Both the position numbers and the translations under genes were made by a program. This document shows positions 25,712 to 34,584 of a stretch of 64,000 nucleotides of DNA, one piece after another. Numbering within the stretch: position 1 is the stretch's first letter; every line of letters starts with the position of its first letter. The DNA is from Ruegeria sp. SCSIO 43209 (GTDB lineage: Bacteria > Pseudomonadota > Alphaproteobacteria > Rhodobacterales > Rhodobacteraceae), in NCBI RefSeq assembly GCF_019904295.1, contig NZ_CP065362.1, positions 248,001 through 312,000 on the forward strand. Direction: 5' to 3'. The notes beneath the pieces are model-generated. The model did not search any database and was not told the origin of the DNA. It saw nothing but the letters and a program-made list of their open reading frames with translations.

Positions 25712-26689
25712 TTACTGAGAGTTGAACGCGTCGACGATAGCTTTGCCTTCGTCTCCGGCGGCCTCAAGCCATTCGTTGGTCATGGTGACGCCGATTTCTT
25801 TCAGCTCATTCGTCATCTGTTCGGATGCAGGACCAACTGTCATGCCGCCATCGCGCAGACCCTGAAGCGTAAAGCCGGTATATTCCTTGGCGCGCCAGTT
25901 ACCTGCATACTCGGCCAGTTCCGCACAGCCTTTGATGACGTTCTTGTTCGCATCCGAGACACCGGCCCAGACATCCGAGTTCACCATCACGTAGTTGCGC
26001 GGCAACCAGGCATCCACTTCATAGAAGTAGTTCAGGCTTTCCCAGACCTTCCGGTCATAGCCGGTCGACCCGGATGATACCATGGAATCCGCTACTCCGG
26101 TGGCAAAGGCCTGGCTAATCTCAGCCGCCTCGATGGTGACGGGCAGCATCCCAGTCAGTTCGGCCAGGCGTGAGGTGGCGTTGTTGTAGGAGCGGAACTT
26201 GATCCCCTCCATATCCGCAACCGAGTTCACTTCGTTCTTGAAATAAAGCCCTTGAGGCGGCCAAGGCACGGCGTAAAGCAGCGTCAGGTTCTGTTCAGCC
26301 AGCAGCTTTTCGATGGACGGCTTTGCCGCATCCCACAGCTTGGCGCTATCATCGAATGACGTGGCCAGGAACGGGATGGAATCAAAGCCGAACAGCGCGT
26401 TTTCGTTCTGGTGCCCAGACAGCAGACGCTCACCAATCGGGGCTTGCCCGGTCTGGATCGCACGCTTGATGTCGGCACCTTTGAACAGCGAGCCGGAAGG
26501 GTGCGTGACAATCTCAATCTCACCACCTGTGCCGGTGGTCACACATTTGGCGAACTCCGCGCCCGTGGCCGAGTGGAAGTTTGATGCCGAATAGGCCATC
26601 GGCATATCCCATTTCTCTGCCATTACTGGCGCTGCTGCGGCAGCCGTCAGAGCGGTTGCTGCCAGAAGGCTTGTCAGTTTTTTCATCAT
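25712..26689 (-). CDS. TRAP transporter substrate-binding protein (DctP family)
   Basis: The 325-residue protein begins with a signal peptide (MMKKLTSLLAATALTAAAAA, cleavage near VMA-EKW). The mature chain has DctP features: IKRAIQTGQAPIGE, PPQGLYFKNEVNSVADMEGI with the R (KFRSYN) that usually contacts the carboxylate of the ligand, and MVSSGSTGYDRKVWE. GGGAGAAAC precedes the double ATG. It captures the substrate in the periplasm for the permeases encoded downstream. The ligand is unknown; the presence of DadA-type and enolase-superfamily enzymes points to an amino or imino acid, or a betaine, with a carboxylate. Confidence 0.92.
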   Translation of the reverse strand: MMKKLTSLLAATALTAAAAAPVMAEKWDMPMAYSASNFHSATGAEFAKCVTTGTGGEIEIVTHPSGSLFKGADIKRAIQTGQAPIGERLLSGHQNENALFGFDSIPFLATSFDDSAKLWDAAKPSIEKLLAEQNLTLLYAVPWPPQGLYFKNEVNSVADMEGIKFRSYNNATSRLAELTGMLPVTIEAAEISQAFATGVADSMVSSGSTGYDRKVWESLNYFYEVDAWLPRNYVMVNSDVWAGVSDANKNVIKGCAELAEYAGNWRAKEYTGFTLQGLRDGGMTVGPASEQMTNELKEIGVTMTNEWLEAAGDEGKAIVDAFNSQ

Positions 26690-26738
26690 GTTTCTCCCTG
26701 TTGAGTTTTGAGGTGCCGGCGTTCTTCGCCAGTCATTT

Positions 26739-27989
26739 CTATGTTGCGAAACGCGAGGGCGCGTAGACGCTCATGTCAGTGTTCGGTGTTCTGCCCGCAA
26801 TCATCTGGGCCAGAAGTCGCCCCGTTTTCGGCCCGCCTGTCAGGCCAATGTGATGGTGCCCAAAGCCCATATACGCACCGCTGATCCCCGGAGCCTCACC
26901 GATAATCGGGATCGAGTCGGTTGGTGCTGGGCGGTGCCCCATCCATTCCACTTCCTCCTTCCATGTCAAACCCGGGAAGGCCATCCGGGCATTCTTGCGC
27001 ATCAATTCAAACGGCGCGCGTGAGGGTGGCGCATCAAGACCGCCAAATTCCACGATGCCAGCCAAACGAATGCGGCCATCCATCGGTGTGGCGACAAATT
27101 TGCCGGAAACCACCATGACCGGACTGCGCGGCATGGCAGAAGGCTCCACCAATTCAAGATGATAGCCGCGTTCGGTTTCAAGGGGAACAGAAATGCCTAA
27201 ACGCTTAGCCAAAGGCCCCGACCAAACGCCCGCAGTTACAATTGCCGTATCGCACGCGATGGTTTCGCCTGCCGCCCGTATACCAGTTACGCGGCCATTT
27301 TCCTGAACCACGTCATCGATCGCTGCACGTAGGATTGTGCCCCCATGTGCCTCGACATACGCCGCCAGATCTTTGACGTACCGACCTGGATCCGTGATGT
27401 GGCCATGATTCGAAAGTTTCGCCGCAAAACCGATATCTTCACTATAGACCGGGTCGTAGGCGTGAAAGCCCGGGCCTTCCAATTCGTCCCATGTGAATCC
27501 GTTTCTGCGCCGAATGTCCCAGCCAAACGCATCATCATTGAAATGCGCGCGGTCCTTGTACAAGAACAGATAGTCAGACGGCACAATCCACTTTTCAGCG
27601 CCTGTTCCCTCGGCCAACGCTTTGTGGTCGTTCAGGCTATCGCCAACAATTGGCGTCAAAGCTGACGCGATGCGTTCCACATCTGATGCATTCGCATGAC
27701 TCAGATAGCGGGTTAGCCAAGGGATCAGCTTTGGAAGATACCCCCATCTCAGGAACAACGGCTGAGACGGGCTTAGCAGCATTTTGGGCGCCTTCCGGAG
27801 CAGCCCTGGAACAGTCACCGGAACAATCGAGCAGGACGCCAGCACGCCCCCATTGCCATGTGAGGTGCCCTCTCCCGGTCCGGCCTTGTCGATCAGGATT
27901 ACCTTGTGACCATCCCGCTGCAGCCATACCGCAGCAGACACGCCAACGATCCCGGCGCCGATGATCGCTATGGTCTTCTTCTCGCTCAT
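26739..27989 (-). CDS. DadA-type FAD-dependent oxidoreductase
   Basis: The 416-residue flavoprotein starts with [19 protein letters not shown] (GxGxxG near residues 11-16) followed by [17 protein letters not shown], and closes with the DAO C-terminal block [20 protein letters not shown]. It should oxidise a D-amino acid or N-substituted amino acid to an imine. Its start overlaps the stop of the enolase-superfamily gene by four bases, so the two enzymes work on the same substrate chain. It is similar in size and layout to the product of 3968-5212 but differs widely in sequence, so it is not a recent duplicate. D-hydroxyproline or an N-methylproline are candidate substrates. Confidence 0.88.
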   Translation of the reverse strand: MSEKKTIAIIGAGIVGVSAAVWLQRDGHKVILIDKAGPGEGTSHGNGGVLASCSIVPVTVPGLLRKAPKMLLSPSQPLFLRWGYLPKLIPWLTRYLSHANASDVERIASALTPIVGDSLNDHKALAEGTGAEKWIVPSDYLFLYKDRAHFNDDAFGWDIRRRNGFTWDELEGPGFHAYDPVYSEDIGFAAKLSNHGHITDPGRYVKDLAAYVEAHGGTILRAAIDDVVQENGRVTGIRAAGETIACDTAIVTAGVWSGPLAKRLGISVPLETERGYHLELVEPSAMPRSPVMVVSGKFVATPMDGRIRLAGIVEFGGLDAPPSRAPFELMRKNARMAFPGLTWKEEVEWMGHRPAPTDSIPIIGEAPGISGAYMGFGHHHIGLTGGPKTGRLLAQMIAGRTPNTDMSVYAPSRFAT

Positions 27990-29119
27990 GCCACGACCGC
28001 CTTGGCCACTGCATACTGCTCAAGCTTGGTTACATCAGGCCTGTTTCCGAGGCCGGGTGCGTCAGGGACTACAACTTCGCCGCTGCTTACTTGGAAGGGG
28101 CTTTCAAGAATGTCTTCTTTCAGGAAGTAGGAGGCTTGATAGAACTCGCAGCCCAACGTTATCTCAGGTGTTGCAGCAATCATATGTGTGCCTGCCAGAT
28201 GCGCCAATCCGGCCTCGAACATATCACCGCCATAGGCTGTCAAACCATGTGCAGCAGCGATACGGGCCACAGTCTGGCCTCGCGTCGGGCCACCTGATTT
28301 CATGATTTTCACTGAAACCCCGTCACAGATACCGTCACGCGCTGCCCGTTCCATGTCTTCGGGGCCAAAGACGCTCTCATCAGCTAGAAGTGGGACGTCA
28401 ATCATCTGTCGCAACTTGCCCATCATGCTGAATTGATGAGCGCGGACAGGTTGCTCAATGAAATCCGGAGCGAATTGCGCAACATCGCGAACCTGTGCCG
28501 GTGCGTCCTCGATACTGAGCCCCTGATTGTAATCAACACGAACCCTGAAATCCGGATGGTTCTGCGCGAGATACTCCAACCGCATGATATCGAAGGCGTG
28601 ATCCTTGAACCCGGTCTTGAGCTTTACAATCCGAACGCCGTCGGCCTGCAATTGTGCCAGCAGCTCAACATCCTGAGCAAAATCCGGGTTCGCAATTGAG
28701 CAACTGAGTGGAATGGTTCCTCGGCACTTCCCGCCCAGCAGAGACCAAACAGGAACCTCGCTGATTCTGCCCGCAAGATCCAGCAAAGCGGTTTCCAATG
28801 CAGCTTTCGCCTCGGTGCAATGAGCCACGGCATAAGCTGCCTGTGCCATGATCGCTGAACGGTCGCCCACTCTGGCCCCAACCACAAGTGGGCGCAAATA
28901 GCGATCAAGGGCTGCATAAGTGGCCTCTGGGGTGCCCGTGAAGACAGACCAGGGAGAGGCCTCACCAAATCCTTCACTGCCGTCCTCGGATCTCAGCCGC
29001 AGGACGACGACTTCGCATGTTCCTTCGACGGACCCGATGCCATGATCACGGCGAGACGTCACGGGCAACTCAAGGTGCCAAAGATCATAGCCGATGATTT
29101 TCTGTGTCAGATCGCCCAT
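27986..29119 (-). CDS. Enolase-superfamily (MR/MLE) enzyme, candidate hydroxyproline- or betaine-acting dehydratase/epimerase
   Basis: The 377-residue protein has the full MLE-subgroup active site: K166-x-K168 (VKLKTG), D196 and N198 (VDYNQG), E222 (FIEQP), D247-E248 (LADES) and K271 ([10 protein letters not shown]). These enzymes abstract the alpha proton of a carboxylate with Mg2+ and then dehydrate, epimerise or cycloisomerise it. GGGGG precedes ATG 29119; an upstream TTG is less likely. Roseobacters are known to use this superfamily as cis-3-hydroxy-L-proline dehydratase and hydroxyproline-betaine 2-epimerase; the DadA-type and TRAP partners fit either. The sequence alone does not decide between these or a muconate-type lactonase. 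Confidence 0.83.
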   Translation of the reverse strand: MGDLTQKIIGYDLWHLELPVTSRRDHGIGSVEGTCEVVVLRLRSEDGSEGFGEASPWSVFTGTPEATYAALDRYLRPLVVGARVGDRSAIMAQAAYAVAHCTEAKAALETALLDLAGRISEVPVWSLLGGKCRGTIPLSCSIANPDFAQDVELLAQLQADGVRIVKLKTGFKDHAFDIMRLEYLAQNHPDFRVRVDYNQGLSIEDAPAQVRDVAQFAPDFIEQPVRAHQFSMMGKLRQMIDVPLLADESVFGPEDMERAARDGICDGVSVKIMKSGGPTRGQTVARIAAAHGLTAYGGDMFEAGLAHLAGTHMIAATPEITLGCEFYQASYFLKEDILESPFQVSSGEVVVPDAPGLGNRPDVTKLEQYAVAKAVVA

Positions 29120-29159
29120 TGCACCCCCTGCCAATGGCCGAAGCCTGCCTTGACGAGGA

Positions 29160-29212
29160 TATCATTTCAAATACTATATTATCTAGAGGTCATCAGGAAA
29201 AATGATACTATA
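29160..29212. promoter_or_regulatory. Paired repeats in divergent promoter, candidate LysR operator
   Basis: In the 96-base divergent gap, an 8-bp perfect inverted repeat TATCATTT (29160-29167)/AAATGATA (29200-29207) brackets AT-rich sequence. An 8-bp direct repeat ATACTATA occurs at 29171-29178 and 29205-29212, 34 bases apart, about three helical turns. Both fit cooperative LysR tetramer binding between the catabolic operon and its regulator. Confidence 0.45.
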
Positions 29213-29215
29213 GCG

Positions 29216-30136
29216 ATGTCCCTGCGATTTCGTCAGCTACAGGCTTTTCACGCCATCATGGAAACCGGCACTGTCACGGGTGCGGCCTCGGTGCTTGGGA
29301 TTTCACAGCCCGGGATCAGCAATCTGTTGGCACAGCTAGAGCGCGAAGCGCGTTTGCCGCTGTTTGAACGCAACAAAGGCCGGTTGCTGCCTACGCCAGA
29401 AGCTGAACTTCTATACCGCGAGGTTGATACGGTTGTTCGGGGGCTGGATCACGTAGCGCAGGCGGTCACGGATCTGCAGAACAAGCATCCGGGTCAATTG
29501 CAGATCGCCGCACCACATCTGCTATCCTTCGGCTTCATGCCGCGTGAGATCGCTCGCTTCGCAGAAAGCCGCCCGAACCTGTCGGTGAGTTTTCAGTCGC
29601 AGTATTCCTCGAAGATTCAAGAATGGGTAATCTCTGGCCTGTTTGAGATCGGCATTGTCGAGATGCCCATTCTGCATGACACACTGAACTATCAGGTCTT
29701 TGAGTTCGAAACGCTGGCGACCTTTCCGGAAACCAGCCCTTTGGCAGATTATGATGTACTCACACCTGAAATTCTAGAAAACGAACCATTCATCGTGATG
29801 GGGCCAGAGCATCAAACCCACCGACGAACTCGGGACATCTTCCAATCAGCAGGGCGCAACTGGCGGACCCAGATTCACACCCATCTGTCAGAAAACCTGC
29901 TAAGTTTCGTCAAGCAGGGCATGGGGGTCGCGATGATCGATCCCTTCACTGTCACCTTTGACGACGAGAGCGGGTATCAAACCCGCCCCTTCCGACCGGC
30001 TGTGATGCTTGATCTGGCCATTATCACCGCGAAAGGGCGACCCCTATCAACGATTGCACAAGATTTTCTGGCTCAGCTAACCCCTTCGATCGCCTCTTAT
30101 GCCACCCATTCCGAAACCGGTGCAGCGGCCTCGTGA
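29216..30136 (+). CDS. LysR-family transcriptional regulator
   Basis: The 306-residue protein has a winged HTH at the N-terminus (LRFRQLQAFHAIMETGTVTG, then AASVLGISQPGISNLLAQLE) and a LysR substrate-binding domain. ATG 29216 (MSLRFRQLQ) gives the standard N-terminus; an upstream start would add 58 atypical residues. It is divergent from the enolase-superfamily/DadA/TRAP operon, and repeats in the gap look like its binding site, so it most likely activates that operon in response to the transported compound. Its 3' end overlaps the convergent ThDP-enzyme gene by 40 bases. Confidence 0.9.
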   Translation: MSLRFRQLQAFHAIMETGTVTGAASVLGISQPGISNLLAQLEREARLPLFERNKGRLLPTPEAELLYREVDTVVRGLDHVAQAVTDLQNKHPGQLQIAAPHLLSFGFMPREIARFAESRPNLSVSFQSQYSSKIQEWVISGLFEIGIVEMPILHDTLNYQVFEFETLATFPETSPLADYDVLTPEILENEPFIVMGPEHQTHRRTRDIFQSAGRNWRTQIHTHLSENLLSFVKQGMGVAMIDPFTVTFDDESGYQTRPFRPAVMLDLAIITAKGRPLSTIAQDFLAQLTPSIASYATHSETGAAAS

Positions 30137-31791
30137 AGCGGTTGTGAGTGAATGTCGACCAATGTCGGGCCATCATGCTCGATAGCCTGTTTCAGAACTT
30201 TGGACAGGTCTTCGGGATCTTTGACAGTCCATGATTTCACACCAAAGGCGCTTGCAACAGCGGCGTGGTCGGTGCGGTTGAAATCAACATTGTAGTATCT
30301 CTGCCCAAACCCTGCGTCCTGTCCGGCCTTGATCCAGCCAAAGACCGAGTTCGAGAATACAATTGAGGTGATCGGCATGTTGTGCCGCACCATGGTTTCG
30401 AACTCACCACAGGTAAAGCCGAATGAGCCGTCACCCATCACCGACAAGGTCTTGACCGAAGGCCGTCCAATATGCGCACCCATTGCAGCACCCAAGGAAT
30501 ATCCCAGCGCCCCATGCGCCCGGTTGGTGATGAAATGCCGCCCAGGTGTCCGCCAACGGTAGTGCGCGCTGAAATAGGGGCACGGCGTGCCGGGATCAGC
30601 GACAACAATTGCATCGTCATCCAGGATGTCCATTAGCGAAGCCATGACAGCCTCAGGCCGGATCGGCGTTTCTCGGCTGGCTGCATGCGGGGCAAACGTA
30701 GCCAATTTGGCCGCCCATGCCGCGTTTGATTTGGCCGCACCGCCCAGCCTGGGCAGGTCTTGGCGTGCCGCCAGTGCGTCCGCCAATGCTTCCAGCGCAA
30801 GACGCGCGTCGGCACAAATAGCGACTTCGGTCGGATAGTTGGCTCCGATCACCATCGGGTCACTGTCGATATGAATGATGGTGGCATCGCGCGCAGGGCT
30901 TCTCCAGCGCTCGGTCGTGACGGATCCTGCACGACATCCGATGAACAGAACGACATCCGCCGCATCTACCACAGCGCGGGTGGCAGGCACCCCGCCATTC
31001 GATCCGACAACACCAAGCGCGAGCGAGTCTGTCTCGGCAATCGAGCCCTGCCCCGACACGGTCGTGGCGACAGGCATATCCAACAGTCCCGCAACCCGGC
31101 GCAGTGCGTCGCTTGCCCCTGATAGAACGGGTCCACCGCCACAAACGGCTACGGCGGATTTAGACTTTGAAAGTATCTCTGCTGCCGCCTCGACCGCATC
31201 CATGTCGGGGCCTGCACGTTCCGCCGGATAGCTGCGATGTCTTGCATCCGCCCAGATCTCTGCCTCGTCCACCGGCGCTTTCTGAGTATCGAAGGGCAAG
31301 GCAAGATGTGTGGCCCCAGGTGTACCGGTGGTCATTGCACGGAATGCCGCACGAACCATGGCCGGCAATCGCCTGGCATCATCCAGCGACGCATTCCACT
31401 TGGCCAGCGGCTTGAACAGCGCGGGTTGGTCCAATTCGGTCAGCGGGTACTTTCCCCGGCTGGTTGTCGCCACATCCGAGGTGATCGCAAGAATAGGAAC
31501 CGAGCTTTCGTTGGCTTCGACCACGCCAGGTAGAATATAGGTCGCCCCGCCTCCAGACGGGCCTTCGCAGACACCCGGCTTACCTGTCACCCTTGCATAA
31601 CCATCCGCCATGTAGGCCGCATGACGTTCATCCCGCGTCAGAATGTGCTGAATACCGTGATCCATCCGAGATAGCGCATCATAGAATGGCAAGGTTGTAT
31701 CACCACATAGGCCGAACATGTGCTTCACGCCATGCGCCTCAAGCATACGGACCATTGCCTCGGCTCCGGTCAGGTAATTCGTTCCTGTCAT
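30097..31791 (-). CDS. Thiamine diphosphate-dependent enzyme (acetolactate synthase-like)
   Basis: The 564-residue protein has the three-domain layout of the acetohydroxyacid synthase/benzaldehyde lyase family. The catalytic glutamate is E55 in LTRDERHAAYMADGYAR. The ThDP/Mg motif GDGSFGFTCGEFETMVRHN to SNS lies in the C-terminal third. ATG 31791 (MTGTNYLTG) is preceded by GAGGGAG. It is not a typical IlvB (no small subunit gene nearby) and lacks the N-terminal hallmarks of sulfoacetaldehyde acetyltransferase. The divergent FadR-type regulator and Asp/Glu-type racemase suggest a catabolic role with a 2-oxoacid or aldehyde substrate, but the reaction is unknown. Confidence 0.85.
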   Translation of the reverse strand: MTGTNYLTGAEAMVRMLEAHGVKHMFGLCGDTTLPFYDALSRMDHGIQHILTRDERHAAYMADGYARVTGKPGVCEGPSGGGATYILPGVVEANESSVPILAITSDVATTSRGKYPLTELDQPALFKPLAKWNASLDDARRLPAMVRAAFRAMTTGTPGATHLALPFDTQKAPVDEAEIWADARHRSYPAERAGPDMDAVEAAAEILSKSKSAVAVCGGGPVLSGASDALRRVAGLLDMPVATTVSGQGSIAETDSLALGVVGSNGGVPATRAVVDAADVVLFIGCRAGSVTTERWRSPARDATIIHIDSDPMVIGANYPTEVAICADARLALEALADALAARQDLPRLGGAAKSNAAWAAKLATFAPHAASRETPIRPEAVMASLMDILDDDAIVVADPGTPCPYFSAHYRWRTPGRHFITNRAHGALGYSLGAAMGAHIGRPSVKTLSVMGDGSFGFTCGEFETMVRHNMPITSIVFSNSVFGWIKAGQDAGFGQRYYNVDFNRTDHAAVASAFGVKSWTVKDPEDLSKVLKQAIEHDGPTLVDIHSQPLHEAAAPVSEWVA

Positions 31792-31827
31792 GGTCGGCGA
31801 CTCCCTCAATCTAATCTGCACACAGAC

Positions 31828-31837
31828 CTGTATACAG
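31828..31837. promoter_or_regulatory. Palindrome CTGTATACAG, candidate GntR (FCD) operator
   Basis: A perfect 10-bp palindrome lies in the 111-base divergent gap between the ThDP-enzyme gene and the GntR regulator, followed by a second TGTATA half-site at 31840-31845. FadR/VanR-type GntR proteins bind short palindromes with a T-x-G-T/A-C-x-A core, so this is the likely site of the product of 31903-32607. Confidence 0.55.
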
Positions 31838-31902
31838 TTTTGTATATTGATTTCAAGACTGGCCTGTGGCACCTGTGGGGCAATGACCAAAAGGCAGTAC
31901 CA

Positions 31903-32607
31903 ATGGCAGGTCCACGCGTTGATGATATCTACGATCAGGTGAAGGCCATGGCGGTTTCATTCCGCCTGCGTCCCGGCGATCGTTTGAACGAGGTCGCCCT
32001 GTCGAAGGAGCTGGGCGTCAGCCGCACCCCTTTGCGCGAAGCACTGAACCGGCTGGTCGCCGAACGTTTGTTCGACTTCCGCCCGGGACAGGGTTTCTTT
32101 TGCCGCCCATTGGATGCCCAAAGCATTTTTGACCTGTTCGAGCTGCGCCAAATCATCGAAACCGCCGCCGTCCGCGCAGCGTGCACCAAGGCCACCACAG
32201 AACAACTGCAGGCGCTTCACGACGAACTTTATGCGACGGGTATCGATATCACGGGGCTTACCGTTGAAGAGGCCGTCACGCGAGATGAAGCGTTTCATCT
32301 GGGCATCGCCCGGCTGTCTGGCAACATGGAATTGCTGCAAACTCTGATGCGGATTAATGAGCGCATTCGCTATATCCGATGGATTTCCATGAGTCTGGAC
32401 CGGGTCCAACGCTCAAAAGACGAACATAAGCGCGTCATGCAGGCCTTGATGAATCGCGACGCTGATGAGGCCGCGCAGGCTTTGGGCACCCATATCAACA
32501 AGCGGATGGATCAGGTGCAGGACGCGGTGCGCCATGGGATATCAAGCATCTATATGGAAGGGTCGGACGATATCTCGACCCGCATCATTCAGGAGGCGCA
32601 GTCATGA
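31903..32607 (+). CDS. GntR-family regulator with FCD (FadR-type) effector domain
   Basis: The 234-residue protein has an N-terminal winged HTH (IYDQVKAMAVSFRLRPGDRL, then SKELGVSRTPLREALNRL) and an all-helical FCD domain. The metal-binding pattern of that domain is visible: D and H in EAFHLGIARLSGN, H in DEHKRVMQAL and H in ALGTHINKRM. ATG 31903 (MAGPRVDD) gives a normal N-terminus; earlier in-frame starts read through the operator. It is divergent from the ThDP-enzyme gene and overlaps the racemase gene by four bases, so it is expected to control both. Confidence 0.9.
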   Translation: MAGPRVDDIYDQVKAMAVSFRLRPGDRLNEVALSKELGVSRTPLREALNRLVAERLFDFRPGQGFFCRPLDAQSIFDLFELRQIIETAAVRAACTKATTEQLQALHDELYATGIDITGLTVEEAVTRDEAFHLGIARLSGNMELLQTLMRINERIRYIRWISMSLDRVQRSKDEHKRVMQALMNRDADEAAQALGTHINKRMDQVQDAVRHGISSIYMEGSDDISTRIIQEAQS

Positions 32608-33314
32608 TCGCGCAGGGCGGAAAATCCATATACGGCGCATCTGTCGGCATCCTGATGTTGGACGCACAGTTTCCACGTATTCCCGGTGATATGGGCAACG
32701 CTCGGACATGGCCGTTTCCCGTGCTCTATCGCATCGTGCGCAACGCCTCGCCTGATCTTGTGGTCCGACAAGGTGCTGAAGGAATGCTTGGAGCGTTCAT
32801 CGATGCCGCACGGGAACTTGTCAAAGACGGAGTAGACGGGATCACCACCAATTGCGGCTTTCTTTCGCTGTTTCAGGATGAACTGGCCGAGGCGGTTCCT
32901 GTTCCGGTCGCGACGTCCTCGATGATGCAGGTCGATATGGTGAACCGTATCCTTCCTGCAGGAAAGCGCGCCGGCATTCTAACCATCTCCGCCTCAACAC
33001 TTACGGATGAGCACCTGCGAAAGGCACAGGTCCCCGACGGAACTCCAATTGGCACCACCGAAGGCGGCAGCGAATTCACAACCGCTATTCTCGAAAACGC
33101 ATTGACGCTTGATGTGGACAAAGCCCGCGACGACAATGTCGAAGCAGCGCTTGCGCTGCAAGCGGGCAATCCCGACCTTGGTGCAATTGTACTGGAATGT
33201 ACAAACATGTGCCCTTACGCGGCGGACATACAGCAGGCGACTGGTTTGCCAGTGTTTTCTATTGTTACTTTCATCAACTGGTTTCAGGCCGGACTAAACC
33301 CGCCAAGGTTCTGA
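32604..33314 (+). CDS. Aspartate/glutamate/hydantoin racemase-family protein
   Basis: The 236-residue protein matches the Asp/Glu racemase superfamily, with the two catalytic cysteines in DGITTNCGFLSLF (near residue 85) and VLECTNMCPYA (near 198). Members racemise acidic amino acids or hydantoins, or act as decarboxylases or maleate isomerases on carboxylates. It starts inside the stop of the GntR gene (ATGA overlap), which shows co-translation with the regulator. A link to the ThDP-dependent enzyme encoded on the other side of the operator is plausible. The specific substrate is not evident. Confidence 0.82.
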   Translation: MIAQGGKSIYGASVGILMLDAQFPRIPGDMGNARTWPFPVLYRIVRNASPDLVVRQGAEGMLGAFIDAARELVKDGVDGITTNCGFLSLFQDELAEAVPVPVATSSMMQVDMVNRILPAGKRAGILTISASTLTDEHLRKAQVPDGTPIGTTEGGSEFTTAILENALTLDVDKARDDNVEAALALQAGNPDLGAIVLECTNMCPYAADIQQATGLPVFSIVTFINWFQAGLNPPRF

Positions 33315-33507
33315 TCAAGTGAACAGTAAGTCCAGAGTAGCCGCCGCCTATAGCCAGATGGCGATTCTGGACCTATCGGCAACAGCTTGACGGTGAACCA
33401 GAACCAAGCAATCAAGAAACGAAATCAGAACAGCGCCAAAACGATCATCGTTAACCTCAAGGCACCTGTTCCGACGCCGATTAACAACAGTTCAGGAACC
33501 GAGACGC

Positions 33508-34515
33508 ATGACGAAAACACCGATCGAGCTGTTGGCGGCCAGTGCCTCGGAAACCCGCCCAATTGTAGCGCTGAGCGAAGGCACCGATCCCCGCATTGTT
33601 GCCGGAGGATTAGCCGCCCATAAGGCTGGTCTGGCCAATATTATTCTCGTTGGACCTGAGGCCGACGTTAAAGCGGCGCTCGCGGCAGAGGGTGGCTCAA
33701 CCGGGGACGGTATTGCCATCCATGATCCTGCGCATTCGGAACTGACTGACGCTTTTGCGGCCGAGTATCATTCTCTGCGCAAACACAAAGGTGTCGATGA
33801 AGCCAAGGCACGCAAGGCCGCAGAAACTCCGCTGGTCTATGCAGCGATGCTGGTACGGCTGGGCCACGCAACCGGGACCGTGGGCGGCGCGGTCCATACC
33901 ACGGGCGATGTGGTCAGAACTGCCATCCAGGTTATTGGAATGAAGCCCGATGCTGGTATGGTATCCTCGTTCTTTCTGATGTACCCACCCGAGGCCGCCG
34001 CTGAGGGCGCGCGCGCCATGCTCTATTCTGACTGCGGCTTGGTGATCGATCCGACCTCCGAAGAACTGGCAAACATTGCAGCTGCTTCAGCGGTTTCCGC
34101 GCGGGCATTGCTGCAGGAAGAGCCAAAGATCGCGATGTTGAGTTTCTCAACAAAAGGCAGCGCCCAACACCCAGCGGTGGACAAAGTCGTCAACGCGACA
34201 GAAATTCTGCGGGCGAAACACCCAGAGTTGAATGTGGATGGAGAGCTGCAATTTGATGCCGCCTTCGTGCCGTCGATTGGTGAGCGAAAATCCCCCGGGT
34301 CCTCGGTCGCGGGTCAGTCGAACGTCAAGATTTTCCCAAATCTGGATGCCGGAAATATCGGGTACAAGATGACTCAACGGCTGGGCGGTTATCTGGCGAT
34401 CGGTCCGGTTTTGCAGGGGCTCGCCAAACCGGCCAATGATCTATCGCGCGGATGCAGCGCAGAAGATGTGACGCAGATCATCGCGGTGACCATCCTGCAG
34501 GCGCGCGAACCCTAA
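33508..34515 (+). CDS. pta: Phosphate acetyltransferase
   Basis: The 335-residue enzyme has the length of the short, single-domain Pta, which interconverts acetyl phosphate and acetyl-CoA. Typical blocks include ALSEGTDPRIVAGG at the N-terminus, GMVSSFFLMYP and the C-terminal PGSSVAGQSNVKIFPNLDAG. Roseobacters often place pta after genes that make acetyl phosphate, such as xsc in sulfonate degradation, but no xsc precedes it here. A YeiH-type exporter follows 69 bases downstream, the companion expected in sulfonate metabolism. CAGGAA lies about 11 bases before the ATG. The 193 bases upstream hold no clear gene. Confidence 0.92.
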   Translation: MTKTPIELLAASASETRPIVALSEGTDPRIVAGGLAAHKAGLANIILVGPEADVKAALAAEGGSTGDGIAIHDPAHSELTDAFAAEYHSLRKHKGVDEAKARKAAETPLVYAAMLVRLGHATGTVGGAVHTTGDVVRTAIQVIGMKPDAGMVSSFFLMYPPEAAAEGARAMLYSDCGLVIDPTSEELANIAAASAVSARALLQEEPKIAMLSFSTKGSAQHPAVDKVVNATEILRAKHPELNVDGELQFDAAFVPSIGERKSPGSSVAGQSNVKIFPNLDAGNIGYKMTQRLGGYLAIGPVLQGLAKPANDLSRGCSAEDVTQIIAVTILQAREP

Positions 34516-34584
34516 ACTCGGCAGCCCGCCTGCTTTATCGCGCAGGCCCGCGACCCATTCATTAAAAACAAAGGACCATCCGTT

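Noticed and set aside
30097..31791. Sulfoacetaldehyde acetyltransferase (Xsc) for the ThDP enzyme
   Set aside because: The N-terminal sequence does not match the Xsc signature and the gene is on the opposite strand from pta; acetolactate-synthase-like is the safest level.
33315..33507. Remnant of an xsc gene before pta
   Set aside because: Translation of the gap in the forward frames gives short peptides with no resemblance to the Xsc C-terminus.
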